Source: Isoetes taiwanensis (taxonomy: Eukaryota > Streptophyta > Lycopodiopsida > Isoetales > Isoetaceae). From it: a stretch of DNA of 64,000 nt. The notes under the pieces were generated by a model. That model was given only the letters and a program-made list of their open reading frames with translations. It was not told the origin of the DNA and ran no database searches. The stretch is from contig JAJEKV010000138.1 of the NCBI GenBank assembly GCA_021234155.1, forward strand, positions 248,001 through 312,000, written 5' to 3'. The translations under genes and the position numbers were made by a program. Below are positions 10,285-22,100 of the stretch, piece by piece (positions within the stretch are counted from its first letter, which is position 1; every line of letters begins with the position of its first letter).

Positions 10285-12700
10285 CTAGGCATCGCCTTCT
10301 TCATCAGTTTCATCATTTGCAGTTCCATCCTCTTCTTGCTGGGAACCTAGGTTCAACCTCCGATGACCCTTTCCTTTAGTGAAACGTCCTCGAGGCGATG
10401 TTTTTCCTAGCCCGTTCTCGTTTGTCAAGGTAAAGCGCAAAGGTGAGTCCGTTGGATCACGTAAGCCAGTCACGTCATCAACTGCATTGCTCGAACCTGG
10501 CCTTTCTGTATCAGACTCCTCGGTATCCTCGCTGTCGGCTGATCCGTCTGAGAATATGGCTTGGTCTATATCATCTTCGTCATCAACGAAGGGTAATGCG
10601 TTGAATGTCTTCATCAACATGGCTTGCGGCATTTATTGCAAGCATCTCGCCCTCACCTTGTCTTGAAGCTGTCCTCTTCCACTTGGAAATGCATCCATGA
10701 AAGGAAATCGTAGCTTATCGATTGCGGATGTACCTTTATTACGATTCAATAGCCGCCCAGTTTGAGAAGTTGTATACAAGTTTGTCGCCTTCTTATGTAG
10801 CAAGCGATTGCGGGTGACACTTTGTGTATGTACTTATAGGCACTCCAATTCCTCTCACTTGCACTATTGGAAGATACCAAAGAGAGGATAGTCATTGCAA
10901 TTGCACGCAAGGTGTCATTAACTTGCCCATGGGCTTGCCACCATGCATATGATTCCATATTTGGTTCCTTCTTATGACTCTCCGGTCGTCGTGAAGCTCT
11001 TCATCCGCCCACCTTCCACTCGGGTTACGGTATTGATTAACTTCGGCAATGAAAAGCTTGTAGTCCGGAAATTTGTTGGGATAGAACATTTTGCAACCTT
11101 CTTCAACGACCCCATCACTTCTTTATCTGTATGCTGGTCCATATCGTGGTTGTGTGGGTCTAAGGCATGCGCGGCGCCATGAAGATCACTGTATGACTTC
11201 TTCCATCGTTCATTGAAGTCTCTGAGTAGTGCTGCGCGCTTAGCATTGTCAAATGGCGCATTGGGACCATCACGTTCTAGGAAGGATTGAATGGAGTGCC
11301 AACACCTCCAGACCTTTCCAGTGCTTGCCTTCGAAGAATCAAGGGTTTTGATGGCATGACAAACAGGTTGCATGCACCTCACAACATTTTTTACACCTTT
11401 CCAAAATGTCTCCCGCCCAAGCATTTTCGAGGGCGGCAGCGACTTCTTTGTCGGTGTTTAGCGGCATTTTTCCCCTTTACGCCTTCTTTTCCCAATCAAA
11501 AAACTCTGTATGATTAAAGGTTGAGATAATCCAATCACGACACTTCAGCACTCTTTCAAGACAGATATAATTGGAACCAAACCGAGTTTGCCCAGGATTC
11601 ATGAGTGCTAGGCTCTTCTGACGCAATGACTTGTAAATGGCATAAATTGCCGGCTTCTTTGTGATGAATTTTACAAGCCGACGCGCTTTCTGAATGGGAT
11701 CTTTGAACCACGTGTGCTGTGAGAACCAGTCCTTCAGCAATAGGTTCAGGCAATGGCATTGGCAACTAGTAGCATGCAACCCTGGAAATTGGCCTCCCAG
11801 TAATTGACCCGCTAGCTTGCAATTAGACGCGTTATCCATTACAACTTGAAATATTCTCTTCGGTCCAAAACTCTCTATCACGGCCTTTGTTTTCTGAAAA
11901 AATCCAATCTCCGGTCACTTGGTCAGTTTTGGTTTCTACGGTTTTCAAAAATACTTCACCCCACGGATACACGATCATGAAATTAATAAGATGGTCCTTG
12001 TTTACATTGCTCCAACCATCGGTCACTAATGAAGGCGGCGGCGCTTGGTCCTACGACACAACTTCATCTCCACCCTCTCAACCATTTTTCCATGTATTTC
12101 ATCAACCATCTTATTGTTTGCATGCTTGTATGAAGGCGGTCTAAAAGCGGTCCCTGCTTTGGCAACTTCTTGGAAGGCTTCTTTCATTGCTTTATGCTCG
12201 AATATGTGGAGACGGCCCCCAGTATAGAAATGCCTCTACAACCTTGGTTGTGTCTTCTTCAATTGCTCGATGTTAAGCAATGATCAACCCTCTGTTGCTT
12301 CGATACGTCTTTCCACTATTTCAATTGTCTCTATCATTTCTCTGTTCTCCGTGCTTGTACCTATTGACCCTAGTCCAGCCCTCGTCGGTATCTTTGTCCC
12401 AGCAGGGTGGTATAGTTATCTTCGATGCCTTACGCCCGCCCCCACGCTCTTGAGTATTCGTAACTTCGTCTTTTCTCATATTATTCTTCGTTTTGCGTAT
12501 CCCATCCGGTCGAGACAATCTCGATGGCATCCTTTCGCAAGTCGGCGGATGCGATACAAGTTCGCGACACCGGCGTCTCGTTTCACGTAAGATGTGAGCT
12601 CGAATTCTTGTTCGAGAACCATTTACCGATGTGTATCCACAAAACACACATTCCCTTTCGTTTGCGCCAAACTCTTTCACAAACTCCCATTACGGGCCTC
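10285..12700 (-). pseudogene. hAT transposase (BED zinc finger, DUF659-type), frameshifted
   Basis: The enzyme excises and reinserts the element. Reading from 12680 downward: a BED-type zinc finger (CVFCGY, then RAHILRETRRRC); a linker; the first catalytic Asp in TDGWSNVNKDHLINFM (12026-11832); the second in VVMDNASNCKLAG followed by HCLNLLLKD (11881-11477); an insertion domain (11424-10972); and the hAT C-terminal dimerisation segment with the catalytic Glu, SNSASERNWSAYKYIH (10958-10746). An acidic Asp/Ser/Glu tail ends at 10285. All three catalytic acids are visible, but at least four frame changes separate the pieces. Some could be introns, though I saw no convincing splice pairs. This copy is probably inactive. 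Confidence 0.85.
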
Positions 12701-13209
12701 TTTTTAGACCCCGCAACTCGATCATCGGCGACCATGTGCACGAGTTCGCCGCGTCCCCGCGGCCCGCGGGGCACACGCGGTCCTCGCACCTCTAGAGGTA
12801 GATGCATGACCATTTTGCTGCACCTCGAGGTAGATGCATGACCGGTAGCCACCATTGCTCGGACCGGTGACAATGTCTCTTAATCGACTCCTTGATTACC
12901 ACGAACTAAAGGAAGGCGATATATGCAAAGGAGCAAGCTCACAATGCATATGTTACGTCGGCGTTAAATCCGCGCGAAGAATCAAGGGGGTTGACGGGAC
13001 CCTATAGGATATTCTATGGAGGCGGATGCCAACCCAAGGTCGAAAACCGGGGACGGAGTAAACTCACGTTCGATTATCCAACGCAACGTCGGTGTGAAAA
13101 GCGACACCTCAAAGGCAAACCGTTTCCCAAGGAGTATTTTGACTCAACTGGCGGTCAACGTTCGAGGTGAATTCTAGGGCTAATCCGTTTTTCTTAAATA
13201 TACTATTAA
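12701..13209. other. Upstream of the transposase; no gene
   Basis: Contains a GC-rich palindromic patch (CCGCGGCCCGCGGG near 12756) and a direct repeat of GAGGTAGATGCATGACC (at about 12795 and 12827). As the 5' side of the minus-strand transposase, it may hold its promoter. Nothing specific was recognised. Confidence 0.45.
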
Positions 13210-13873
13210 CGATTGCCACAAAACAGGTCAAACAAAGGGCGCGCCAAATATTTTTTGCTTAGTAAATCGGGCAAAAGCAATTTAGAAAAATTTTTCGCGA
13301 CGCGAAAGGAACAAAAACCGCGTGCGCGAAAATATTTTCGCGTGCGTGAAGATTATGTTTGGCGTCGCGAAGTTCAAAATATTTGGCGTCGCGAAAAATT
13401 TTAACGCCGCGTGCGAAAAATTCAGCGTCACAGCGGTGGCGTTGTTTTCGGCGTCGCGAAAAAAAATTGGTTTCGGCGTCTGTAGCTGTAATCTTCAGCG
13501 TGCAGAAATTTTTTCAGCGTGCAGCGGTTTTGTTGCTTTAAGCGTCTGCGAAAATTTTCGACAGCCGGAATTGTTTTTCCTCCCGTATTTTTTGCGTTTT
13601 ATCACGGCAAATTTGTGCCGTATCATTCAATTCATCATTATTAAGGTATAAAGCGCGTGGCGTATTGAACCTATCCCTTGGCGGTTACGAAGGTTTTGGC
13701 GTCTGCGAAAAATTTTTAGCGTCAGCGATATAGTTGTTTTCAGCGTGCGAAAATCTTAAAAGCCGGAATTGTTTTTTGCCGTATTTTTTGCGTTTTATAC
13801 GGCAAATTTGTGCCGTATCATACAATTCATACGTATTCCGTATAAAACGTACAGCGTATTGAACCTATCCCTG
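13210..13873. repeat. Right subterminal repeat region with a duplicated terminus
   Basis: The same GCGTC/CAGCGT/TTTCGCG motif family as the left end. The last 200 bases occur twice: TTTTGCGTTTTA...GGCAAATTTGTGCCGTATCAT followed by GCGTATTGAACCTATCCC appears at about 13590-13671 and again at about 13785-13873. Only the outer copy is flanked by the target duplication. Confidence 0.75.
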
Positions 13874-13881
13874 GCTGCTTG
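13874..13881. repeat. Target site duplication of the hAT element, right copy
   Basis: GCTGCTTG, identical to 1190-1197. Confidence 0.9.
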
Positions 13882-14806
13882 ACGCTTCCTATCGACTCGA
13901 TATAGGAGCGCTCACTAGCAAAATCAGCCAAGTAATACACAATATACGCTGCCCCGTGCAAGTCAAAGCCAACCCTTGTAGCCACCATCTCTGAGCCATT
14001 ACCATAATAAAGATCATCGTGCATATATGGATGTCTCGCCCTTTTAATCTCAATTCTTTTCTTACCCTCGCCATCCAAACCCTTGTAATGCCATCGCTTC
14101 ACTTCCACTGTCTTGTCCATCAGCCTAAGTTCACCTCAATCACAAATGCCAATATAAACAGCCTGAGGATCAATGCATCCCTTCTCCTTTCCATACCCAA
14201 AATGAAGCAGCACATTGCTCGGATGCAAGTCCATATGCAAAATACCTTTCTTGATGAAGTTTTTGCAGGCTGCTGCAGAATGACATAGCCAATTTCCCAA
14301 CCCTGGAGGCAACAAATAACTCTTTCCTTCTGCGTTCCTCAAGGCGCATCAAGTTGGTCTCAACTCTGGGGACATCTTTTAACTTTTTAAACGTAAGTTC
14401 AGCAAAAGCATTGCACCCATGGAAAAAGCTTGCCAAAGTACCTCCATCCCAAAAAGGAAAATTTAAGCCCCGCCTCTCTAAGGCGGTAGTGCTACCAATG
14501 CAACATATTATACATCCATGCCTAACCTGCATCCCAGACTCCCTCATGTTTTTCAACATAGCTTTCACTAATTGTCACTAACATATTAGGATCTGTACCT
14601 GGTTGAAAATTATTGTTCTGAAACTTTACGCAAAATGGTTCATCCTTAATAAAACTAGAACCCAAAATATTGCATTTATGCACCGTCCCTACTTTTGCAA
14701 ACCAGGTTGCCTTAGCATCCGCTCTTCTCTGAGCTTCCCACTCCATATCCGTCTCACCAGGACGTTTGGCTCTTATTGTTTGCGCCAACACTTTCTTAAC
14801 AAGATG
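13874..14806 (-). pseudogene. Protein-kinase-like pseudogene, main part
   Basis: Read from 14806 downward: LVKKVLAQTIRAKRPGE, a shortened N-lobe (KVGTVHKCNILGSSF, in which the glycine loop seen in the hAT copy is deleted), then after frame changes RVGKLAMSFC, the catalytic loop HMDLHPSNVLLHFGYG (about 14200-14248; HMD replaces HRD), VYIGICD and a stop where the hAT copy has Trp (DWG at the DFG position). Downstream, RWHYKGLDGEGKKR and VGFDLHGAAYIVYYL lead to the point where the hAT element cuts the gene. The HMDLHPSN loop suggests a kinase-like fold. The stop in the metal-binding motif, the N-lobe deletion and frameshifts make it dead. Confidence 0.75.
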
Positions 14807-14873
14807 AGGGGGCTAGGGTCCATTCGCACCTACCGTTAAGTTAGGTTAAGTTAAAAAAATTTAACTACCTGAT
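14807..14873. repeat. Edge of a TTAAGTTA-rich repeat, left of the L1
   Basis: TTCGCACCTACCGTTAAGTTAGGTTAAGTTA resembles (in pieces) the units seen on the other side of the L1 at 25289-25540. The two stretches were one block before the L1 inserted. Similarity to the kinase-like gene stops at about 14806. Confidence 0.6.
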
Positions 14874-14890
14874 GAAACTTAACTACAACA
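14874..14890. repeat. L1 target site duplication, left copy
   Basis: GAAACTTAACTACAACA, repeated exactly at 25272-25288. The 17-base length is typical of L1 insertion. The first ATG of the ORF1 frame (14872) lies in this flanking DNA and not in the element. Confidence 0.93.
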
Positions 14891-15849
14891 TGCATTTCCC
14901 GCGGGTATGCCCAAATGAAGGGGAGGTCAAGAACTGGATAACCAAATCCCAGCACATTCCTATTCTGTCTATTCTCAAGCTGGATAAAAAGTCCTATCAA
15001 ATTGTTTGCAGAGATGAGGTCTGTGTTAAACAAATTTTAAGAAGAAAGCTGGACTTCATTAACAATGCTCCTTTTTATATTATGAATTGGTCCCCTTTCT
15101 TCATCCCTGGCTCGGAGAAGGAAATTCAAACGTCTACTTGGCTATCTTTCCCGAATCTCCCTCCGGCCTTTTGGACTCGGTCCCATCTGTATACTCTCTG
15201 TGAACCTTTAGGGGAGGTCCTCGAAATTAATATTCCCCAAACTAACTTCCCTACGGTTTGTATCGCCAAGAAAATAACTTCTGATTGGAAAAAAAAGATA
15301 AAGATCAGAGTCAAGGCTGATGAGTTCATGGACCTCACCATTAATTACTCCAAATGGCCAATTCATGAACCTGCCTGTGACCCAGTGACTGCCCCGAAGC
15401 TTAAGCAGGTATGGGCCCCCAAGGTCAATGCTAAAGATAACTCAGGGGTGGAAGGGAGCAAGGCGGAATCTGTTAAGAGCTTGGAGACCCAGATTACCAC
15501 TAATCAGGGCAACATTGATGAACTTCTACCCAAGGTGGAAATTCACGAAGATATGGTGGTCCTCATCAAGAATGTCAACCTGGCTGTCAGAGTTGACTCA
15601 GGCAAGTTTATATTCTCTATCCCTGATTTTTCTAACCCCGCTCAGAAAGCAGATGATAAGGCTTCACGGACGGAAAATCAGGATATTGGGAACACCCGAC
15701 TCTCAGAAGACAAGGTATGGACAATAGTGAACAGAAAAAAGGGCGGAGGTAAGAAGAAGTTAAGTTTTAGCCCTAGCAGATCTAGTCCAAGAAAATTGAC
15801 CATCCAAGCGGGGTTGGTTTTGAGGGGAAGTATAGGGTTTAATGGATAG
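14891..15849 (+). pseudogene. L1 ORF1, missing its N-terminus
   Basis: An uninterrupted frame of about 319 codons from the element's first base. It begins HFPRVCPNEGEVKNWI and matches the plant L1 ORF1 layout: an N-terminal DUF4283-like fold (LRRKLDFINNAPFYI, WLSFPNLPPAFW, LYTLCEPLGEVLEI, VKADEFMDL) and a charged, low-complexity C-terminus (KGGGKKKLSFSPSRSSPRK). The protein binds element RNA. The usual zinc knuckle is not obvious. Its stop overlaps the ORF2 start in ATGGATAG (15842-15849), a layout suited to coupled translation. No own start codon remains. Confidence 0.8.
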
Positions 15850-17672
15850 AGACATTAAATGTATTACCTGGAATCTCCAGGGTATTAACAATAACATTAA
15901 AAGGGAAAGATTGAAGGTTTGTCTATCATCTCTCAACCCTGACTTTTTGTTTATTCAGGAGCATAAATTACATGACTCTGATCATGAAAAAACCATTAGT
16001 AAAACTCTTCCTCCTAATTATAGTATTTGGTCTATTCCTGCTAATGATACCTCTGCAGGTATTGCTATTGCTTGGAAGAACTATTTAAATATTTCTGACT
16101 CTTATATGATCAACAGCAGGAATGGAAGGTGGCAGATACTCTTGTGTACCATTTATAGGATTAGACTAGCTTTGATAAATATCTATGCCTTTAACAATCC
16201 CACTGAGAGAGTGGAAGTTTGGACAGGAGTAAAAAATAGTCTGGATAATATTGAGTATGATGAATGTATTCTGGGTGGAGATCTCAACATGGTTACCAAT
16301 AGTTTCATGAGGAACAAGAATTTTAAACCTCTAAGCAGGAAGGAAAAGGAAGCTTGGCTGGAACTTACAAGTTGCCACAACTTAAACTTAGCCAGAACCA
16401 AGTCTGGAGCCTACAGTTGGACTGATAAGAGAATTGATCCCACTTTATGCCTTCATGATAGATATTATCTATCTGAAAATTTGTGGAACCACAGTAACAG
16501 GGTCATTAATTTGGAAGGATACACTCTCTCGGATCACTATCCCCAGCAGTTATGCATCACGGCTACCAATCAGTATAAGAAAAAGAGGAAGACTTATTTC
16601 AAACTTAATACCAGTCTGCTGGATCATGATGAATTTATGGATAGATTACAAGAGGTCCTAGTTAGGTTTCCCAAGCCCACAGGCCAATCGGGATGGATGT
16701 TCTGGTGGATTCAAGTTGCCAAGGCAATCAAGAACTGGCTCAAGGAATGGGGGAAACAGGTACATCGTGATAAACTCTCCTCCTTGCAGAAATTAAGAGA
16801 TAGCCTGCCCAATGCTCCTGAGGAGGAAAAAAATAACATCAGAGTGGAAATTGAGAAGGAAGAGATCAAGATTGCTGAAGGGTGGAGGCTCAAAGCAAAG
16901 ATAAGAGAAATCAAGGATGATGAAAGATGCAGCTCTAAATACTTCTTTGTAAAAGCCAAGGGCAAAATTAAAAAGAACCACATCTTTGAGATAAGGGTGG
17001 GGGATGAAGACATCACAAATGAGGATCAGATTAAAATTGCTGCAGCTAACCACTTCAAGAATATCATGGGTACCAATCAAGATAGCACCCAGGAGAATAT
17101 GAATAGATTCATTAACCTCCAAGCAAAGGTTAATATGGAGGAGAATTCCAGCATTGAGAAGCCTTTCTCCAATGATGAGTTATTTCATATTGCAAAAGAA
17201 ATGGAAAAGGGTAAAAGTCCAGGCCCTGATGGGCTCCCAGTGGAATTTTTTATCAAAACATGGCCAATTTTAGGGGATTGCTTCACTAATTTAGCTAATG
17301 AGTTCAGGATTGTAAAATGCTTGGATGCAAGAATCAACACGAGCTTTATCACGCTCATCCCTAAAACTGATATGCCCACCTCCTTCTCGGATTATAGGCC
17401 TATTTCTCTAACCAATGTGATTTATAAGATTATTTCAGGTACAATTGCCAGAAGGCTTAAGGGTGTGCTGGAGAGAATCATAAGTACTTCCCAAGCTGCC
17501 TACTTAAAGGACAGATTCATCCTTGACAATGTTGTCACAGCTATGTTGGGTCTGAATTGGGCCAAGAATACCAAACAAGATGTTGCTCTTATCAAGCTGG
17601 ATATCACCAAAGCCTTCGACACGGTAAGTTGGGGCTTCTTATTTAAATGTTGCAGGGCATTAGGTTTCTCGG
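15842..17672 (+). pseudogene. L1 ORF2, endonuclease and first half of reverse transcriptase
   Basis: Starts at the ATG overlapping the ORF1 stop. Endonuclease: CITWNLQGINNN, LFIQEHKL, LGGDLNM and LSDHYPQQ (residues about 5-240) keep all catalytic positions. Reverse transcriptase: KSPGPDGLPVEFF, SFITLIPKTD, FSDYRPISLTNVIYK, STSQAAYLKDRFILDN, and motif A KLDITKAFDTVSW with the first catalytic Asp. The frame is intact for about 610 residues, then stops making L1 sense after CRALGFSDA, where the nested LINE enters. Reading resumes at 22637. Before that insertion the gene looked complete, so this is a recently disabled copy. Confidence 0.9.
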
Positions 17673-17820
17673 ACGCTCATAACTCGGGATTCCGGTGTCA
17701 GATTCAGGTGTTCTTGGGCTTGTTGAAAAGCTTATCGAACGAGCTTTCCGTCGGTGTATGATTTGTATGGTGTTTCCTCTGTTTTAGTCGCCGGAATCCA
17801 CCTGACAGTCCCGGCCCTCT

Positions 17821-18926
17821 ATGGCGACCCCTGACAGCATGCATGCGCTGAAGAAAAGAGCCCGCAATTTGGATACCTCGTCCCCATCAGAGCAGGTATC
17901 ACAGGCTGAGGCAATCAGGGTTGTACAGGAACAGGCCGGTTCCCTCCAGGCTAAGCTGGCAAGCTTGGAGGCATCACGGGACCATCTGCGGGGGCTGCGC
18001 TCGCTCAAGCGGCTTCTCCAGCGAGGAGGCGAATTTCCCTTGTGGAAGTTCGCTCGGGGATTATGATTGCGGGGAGCCCAAAAGGCTAATGACCAGATAA
18101 GAGGGGAGATACAAGCAACAACGCGGCTAGTCCGCGGAGATGGGGCACCGCTTGGATAAGGTCCACCGGCGGTGGATGGAAGACATGGCGCAAGCACGGG
18201 CCGACATGAAGGGGTTCTGCAGCCAGATTGTACAAGTCACAAGCATGGCTGGTCGGATAGATGCTAAGGAAAAGGATGTGGAAGCGGTGCGGGGCAGGCT
18301 CCAATTCCTTGATGAAGCAAAGGCAGACAGGCAGGAGATGTCAGGAAGATGCTTACATATAGAGAACCATATGGCCCACTTCATCGCAAGAGATCACGGG
18401 ACCTCGAATGGAGGTGCAACGAGTCCGGAGTGCACCACAGTCATCTGCACCAGCACCCCCTATACCAGAGGCCGAGGTGGCTCAGGGAATTAGGCGGGTA
18501 CTTCGTGAGGAGCAAGACATCCAGGCACGCCGCCTCAACCTTATTGTGCGGGGATTGCCGGAGGAGCAAGGCGAGGATTTGCCAAGTAAGCTTACCACCC
18601 TGGTACTTGCAAAGCTCCAATTACAGTATTTGGTTATCAAGAGTCCAATCAGGATTGGAGGACCGAGCATGAGACCTCGGCTAGTTAAGTTTGCAGTCTT
18701 GGATTGGGAGGCAAAATCTTTGTTGTTGCACCGCACCAGTCACTTGAAAGGTACGTCCATATACCTGGATCTGGATCTCACGCCACTGCAACAACGGGAA
18801 AGAAGCCAAGAGTTGGTCAAGATAAGAGAGATTCGACAAGCTGGAGGGGCTGCTGGTTTGGTTAATGGCAAGATGAAGGTATATGTGCCTCCTCGTCCGA
18901 CGATTCGCGAGGCGGCATTCCCCTGA
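17821..18926 (+). pseudogene. ORF1 of the nested LINE: coiled coil plus RRM-like nucleic-acid-binding protein
   Basis: Three overlapping frames build one protein. From 17821: MATPDSMHALKKRARN and a heptad-rich stretch (VVQEQAGSLQAKLASLEASR), likely coiled coil. From 18140: more helical sequence (KEKDVEAVRGRLQFLDEAK). From 18408: RRLNLIVRGLPEEQGE, the first strand of an RRM-type fold, then VKFAVLDWEAKSLLL and IYLDLDLTPLQQRERSQEL, KIREIRQAGGAAG and NGKMKVY, matching the RRM plus C-terminal domain of L1 ORF1 proteins. Role: coating element RNA. Frame changes near 18060 and 18400 make it non-functional unless they are sequence errors. Confidence 0.7.
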
Positions 18927-19126
18927 AACAAATTGCGTCGCGAGGGCGAAGCCGGTCCGGGAACATCAGGCGGACGAGGCGAGGAGAGGGCGGATTGAGG
19001 CCTTCCACAAGCTGCGGTGCATCCATCGAGGGGTCCCATCGGCAGGCTGCCGAGTTATTCCAACCCTGGCCGTCCTCCTCGGGCACTCTCGGATGGGTCC
19101 ACGACCCACGGTCGGCATAGGGAAAG

Positions 19127-22100
19127 TGTCTTCGCATTGTTTCATGGAATTGTAGGGGCTTCCCATGGCAGAAGGGCAGTGGCTTGAATGGGATCGCGAC
19201 AGACATGGACATCGTCTTCCCGGGGAGACATGGGAGTATGAAGGGCATCGATTGCCGGACATTCGAGGATATCGGCATTTCTCACTTGCTAATGGCGCCA
19301 TGGCGATGGCGAATGCGGTGGAGTGGCTTGCTACTTTAGGGGCATTTAGCATGCAAGATCACACTTGAAGTCGATGCATTTAACCGCTACATGTGGGTAA
19401 TGGTATTAGAACTGGTCATGTCCCATTGTTTCTTGCTAGTTTGCTACATTCCCCATGCGGGCTCTAAGTTCTACGGTACATGATGCGGAACCACGGATGT
19501 CGGATGCCGTATAGGGAAGCGTATGATGGCATAGACCGCTATAGGCAATGAGGGACATGTGTTTTTGCTAGGAGATTTCAATGCTAAATGCGGCCGATTT
19601 GCGGTCGGTGACCTTCAAGGTGGCGCTAATGCTGATCCGCTTTGGCTTGAGACGGCCGCTATTCAAACATACACGGCACTCCCGGGATATGGTGGCTAGA
19701 CCATTTGGCGGGCAGCTGGTCCAGCTCTGCCGTGTTTTGACATGGTAATTTGTAATGGTATGCGGCGATGGCCACACTCGGGGGTGTTACTTGCGGGAGT
19801 GATAGGCGGGGATGGGGAGCTAGTGTGTTGGATTACCTTCGCTCGGTAGCGAGCACTTGATATGGTTACACACTTCTCCATTGGCACAAGCCGCGAGGGG
19901 GATGAGGAGGCTTTGTCGGATCACTACCCGCTTTATGTCCGCTGAATTGGGAGCACTCAATAGTGGAGACACCGCAAGGGGGCGTGGAGGGTTACCATAC
20001 ATCCCACGCTATCGAGCGAGGGGCCGGTATGAATGTGTTGGTGCGGGAGTTCTGAGGGGTTTGATAGCTTTACACCTTTGCAAGGCGGTGTGTGCATGGT
20101 GGTGAGGGCCTTGCCGGTACTTTGGGGGCTTCCTTTGCGGTGAAGGGCCCTCCAAGGAGGGACACCGCGCATTTTCCTGAGAACCCGTGGTTTGATGCTG
20201 ATTGCAAGGCTCTAAAGAGCCAGATGCACTTGGTCATAGATCCACAATTGCGACCCACAGGCCCCGCAAGACTATAAGCTCTTCCTAAAAGCCAAGAAGG
20301 GGAGATACATGGCGTAAAACCCGGGGGCGCTTTGTTTGATATGCTCATGGCGAGCCAAAAGCTTTTTGGCGTAAGGTATTATACCAGAAGCGCCAGGTGG
20401 CTGGTAATGTAAGTGTGGAGCAATGGATGCACCGCTTGCAGGAGTTATATGACCCCCCAGGAGCTAATGCCAGGGTCCCGGATCAGGTAGGAGAGGTGCT
20501 GCGGCTCACGGGGAGGATGTCCAGCAGGGTCTCGGGCATCCTGGCGAATGGCAAGGCAAAGGATTTTCTGAGGGGCTGCAGTAGAAAGTTGTTGAAATGG
20601 GGTGGCCCATCGTGGTAGGGCCCCGGCCGGTAATCATCAACCGGGCTCGGCGAGGGGCTCCCCGGAGTGGATGGTTAGTAAGGTTGTTCTGTGCATAAAG
20701 CTGGTAATAAGGATGAGCCGGGAATTACGGGATGATTATGGTAAGCTCATTTGTTTGCAAAGCTCTGGCGGTGGTGGAGAAGAAACTCACTAAGTGGGCG
20801 AGGAGGCGAGGGGGTGCGGCAATTGGCCAGCGGGGCTTTTCGCCCGGCTCACTCCACGACCGACCATATCTTCACTTTGAGAGTGTTGATGGAGGCAAAG
20901 CGGAATCTTGCGGCGGAGGACTTGTATTCTTTGCTTTGTAGATTTTAAAGGCGCATATGATACCGTCCCCGGAGACATCTTTGTGGCGAGGTTGCAAGAC
21001 TTGCGAGTTCCACGGGGAGTTTGCGTAATGGGGTGCACCCGGCTTTATGATGGGATTCATGCTGCGCCTTGCCTTATGAAGATCGTGGGTAGCTAGCACT
21101 ATGGGAGTTAAGCGGGGGCTGCTCCAACGCTTTTGGGTTGTACATTGATAGCTTGGAGGCGTGGATGCGCAACATGGGGAGCCAGGGGTGCAATTATCCG
21201 AGGCGACCTCGTGAGCGGTTGCTATATCGCGGATGATGTAGCTTTGCTATCCCACGGCCAGCGGTATGCAGCGGCATTTGGATGCCCTCGGTGGGTTACG
21301 TGGGGCAGCGGGAATGACAAGTGAACTTGCACAAAACTAAGCTTCGCGATCCTCGTCCTCGCAACACCCTATCCAGGAGTTATATTACGAGGGGGCCGGG
21401 GAAGTGGAGATGGTGCGGAGCTTCAAGTATCACGGGAATTGATTTCACTACTAAACATCTTTGTGGGATGAGTGTGTGGAGAGGAGAGCCGGTGCGGGCT
21501 GGAAGGCTTTATATCGCGATTGCAAAAGCAAAAGCGTGTTGCCGGATAGATCTCTGTGATCGGGCAAGGAGAGCACACTTGTTTAGGGCTTTGGTCGAGC
21601 CGGTCTTTGCTATATGGGGTGGAGGTTTGGGGTTTGAGTTAGCAAAAACACGTGGGATAGGTTGGAAAGGGTGCGAAAGCTTTCTTGACATATAGCTTGG
21701 GAGTGAAGGACACCGCCGTATCGATTTTTGTTGTATGAGGCGGGGTTACGGCCTTCTGACGATACGCTATCTTGTGAGACATCTTACTTGCTTCCATAAG
21801 GTGGATGGGATGGATGAGCATCGCTTGCCCCCCACAGGCCGTGTTGTTAACGCAGGCCCCCGGTGAAGAGGGTATGGTACGAGCATCTTTATGAGGGATG
21901 GTTTAGGAGGTGGTCTATGGATTACCAACGGATGGTGGCACTTTGGCGCATTCGATCGCTTGAGAATGGGCAATTGGATGTGGGCTATGCTTTGCCACCA
22001 CCGTGGGATGCCTCTACTCTTGCAAAGCCCAAGGCGAGCACTATCACGCTCAGTTAATCCCGGCCTTGAGCATGGACCCCATCGGTGCATTTGAAAGCAC

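Larger units (their letters stand above)
1198..13873 (-). mobile_element. 12.7-kb hAT transposon carrying host gene fragments
   Basis: The ends are CAGGGATAGGTTCTATACG at 1198-1216 and its near-perfect reverse complement at 13855-13873 (18 of 19 positions match). Exact 8-bp target duplications flank them. Subterminal GCGTCTG/CAGACGC-rich repeat blocks occupy both ends. A hAT transposase (10285-12700, minus strand) supports the class independently. Between ends and transposase lie a Helitron (3622-5442), a kinase-like cargo fragment (5443-6640), a possible RING-finger fragment (7917-8273) and a foldback cluster (8556-9904). Transposons that mobilise gene fragments in this way are known in plants as Pack-type elements. 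The site hit is a paralogue of its own cargo. Strand is given by the transposase. Confidence 0.9.

Noticed and set aside
1674..13671. A second complete hAT element nested inside the first, delimited by the inner terminal repeats
   Set aside because: The 8 bases outside the inner ends do not match, and the left inner end is mutated at the terminal CAGGG. Internal duplication of the ends explains it better.
14872..14890. The ATG at 14872 as the true start of the L1 ORF1
   Set aside because: It lies upstream of the element and overlaps the target site duplication; the element is 5'-truncated and the host ATG is fortuitous.
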